The notes beneath the pieces were generated by a model. That model made no database searches. It saw nothing but the letters and a program-made list of their open reading frames with translations, and had not been told where the DNA came from. A stretch of 64,000 nt of DNA from Aromatoleum toluclasticum ATCC 700605 (GTDB taxonomy: Bacteria > Pseudomonadota > Gammaproteobacteria > Burkholderiales > Rhodocyclaceae), in assembly GCF_000378245.1 (NCBI RefSeq), contig NZ_KB899506.1, forward strand, positions 79,527 to 143,526, read 5' to 3'. The position numbers and the translations under genes are program-made. Positions 63,443-64,000 of this stretch are shown here, piece by piece; positions within the stretch are counted from its first letter, which is position 1, and every line of letters starts with the position of its first letter.

Positions 63443-64000
63443 CTACATCGGCAAGGTGAATTGAAAGCGTGACCCGCCCTTGCCGATCCTCGAAAACGAA
63501 AGCTGTCCGCCGTGCGACTCGACGATCGAGCGGCAGATCGTCAAACCGATACCCATCCCGTCGGGCTTGGTGGAGAAATAGGGCTCGAACACGCGCTTCG
63601 CGGAGCGCTTCTCGAGCCCCGTGCCGTGGTCCTGGACGAACACCTTCATCGCCCCGCCCTCATCGACGATCTCGCTGCCGATGACGAGCTTGCGCGCCCC
63701 GGGCGGCAGGCCCGTCATCGCCTCCATGCCGTTCTTCATGAGGTTGAACAACACCTGTTGAATCTCGACTTTGCATAGCGGCACCAGCGGGGGGTCCTGC
63801 AGCAGCCGCAGGTCGACGCTGACGTCGTGCCGGCGGACCTCGAAATTCAGGAACGAGAGCGCGTCCTGGATCACCTCGTTGATGTTCTCGGGTTCCTTGT
63901 CGGGCTTGTGCTTGCAGACGAACTCCTTGACGTGGCGCAGGATCTCGCCCGCCTGCTCGAGATACTTCAGCGCGAGCCCCATGGACTCGGAAATCTCCCC
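63443..64000 (-). CDS. Sensor histidine kinase, C-terminal part (5' end outside window)
   Basis: 185 codons visible, running off the window edge. The dimerisation helix region (EILRHVKEFVCKHK), N box VLFNLMKNGMEAM, G1 box VQDHGTGLEK, F box FEPYFSTKPDG and G2 box MGIGLTICRSIVESHGG form a complete HATPase_c domain. The style is that of NtrB/PAS-linked kinases. Input domain and partner are not visible. A terminator lies downstream at 63050-63098. Confidence 0.9.
   Translation of the reverse strand, partial: GEISESMGLALKYLEQAGEILRHVKEFVCKHKPDKEPENINEVIQDALSFLNFEVRRHDVSVDLRLLQDPPLVPLCKVEIQQVLFNLMKNGMEAMTGLPPGARKLVIGSEIVDEGGAMKVFVQDHGTGLEKRSAKRVFEPYFSTKPDGMGIGLTICRSIVESHGGQLSFSRIGKGGSRFQFTLPM

Noticed and set aside
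1..64000. tRNA genes, CRISPR arrays, insertion sequences, prophage or attachment sites
   Set aside because: I found no cloverleaf-like sequence ending in CCA context, no regularly spaced repeats and no transposase or integrase motifs by eye; a dedicated tRNA or CRISPR scan could still find something small.

Overview
The window is high-GC proteobacterial DNA with dense, often overlapping genes. Protein families and gene order point to a denitrifying betaproteobacterium of the Rhodocyclales (Azoarcus/Aromatoleum/Thauera type). This rests on a narK1K2GHJI-narXL cluster, a Tat-exported (clade I type) NosZ with nosR-D-F-Y-L, a bioAFHCD cluster, and the rpsB-to-rnhB cell-envelope cluster. The genus is inferred; no 16S gene is present. 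I saw no tRNA, rRNA, CRISPR array, insertion sequence or prophage.

Layout. (1) 1-4950: the end of an O-acetylhomoserine sulfhydrylase gene, a pterin dehydratase and a large DUF748/AsmA-like envelope protein. (2) 5180-7167: a near-perfect FNR-type box followed by a tightly coupled trio, hemerythrin, DUF2249 and a polytopic NnrS/haem-copper-like membrane protein. (3) 7265-20516: a REP pair, then narK1, narK2, narG, narH, narJ, narI, narX, narL and a small Yip1-like membrane protein; this covers nitrate import, respiration and sensing. (4) 20568-29743: N2O reduction. nosZ comes first and ends at a strong intrinsic terminator. nosR then has its own FNR-type promoter and leads an unnamed membrane gene, nosD, nosF, nosY, nosL and two small unknown genes. 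The nosZ and nosR promoters share the same box-to-minus-10 geometry. (5) 29799-32542: a lipoprotein cytochrome c and a rubrerythrin, rubredoxin, rubredoxin-reductase operon, preceded by a four-element OxyR-type site. (6) 32624-36579: aroG-serB, a REP pair, a cytosolic M14 carboxypeptidase and yaaA. (7) 36702-41415: bioA-F-H-C-D with translational coupling. (8) 41549-56981, all on the minus strand: rpsB, tsf, pyrH, frr, uppS, cdsA, dxr, rseP, bamA, skp, lpxD, fabZ, lpxA, lpxB, rnhB, a CopD-like gene and a SpoU methyltransferase gene. The rpsB mRNA has a structured leader. (9) 57271-64000: map, glnD, a UPF0114 membrane gene, a DUF59 plus NnrS-like operon, a terminator, a poorly conserved stretch and the 3' end of a histidine kinase gene.

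How it works together: NarK1/K2 move nitrate and nitrite, NarGHI reduces nitrate at the membrane, NarXL senses nitrate, and NosZ with NosRDFYL reduces N2O to N2. The nitrite and NO reductases are not in this window. The hemerythrin trio and the DUF59/NnrS-like pair look like NO or metal-centre protection modules. The rubrerythrin operon is a likely peroxide defence. The best candidates for undescribed biology are the FNR-linked hemerythrin-DUF2249-membrane trio, the unnamed gene between nosR and nosD, and the two small genes after nosL.
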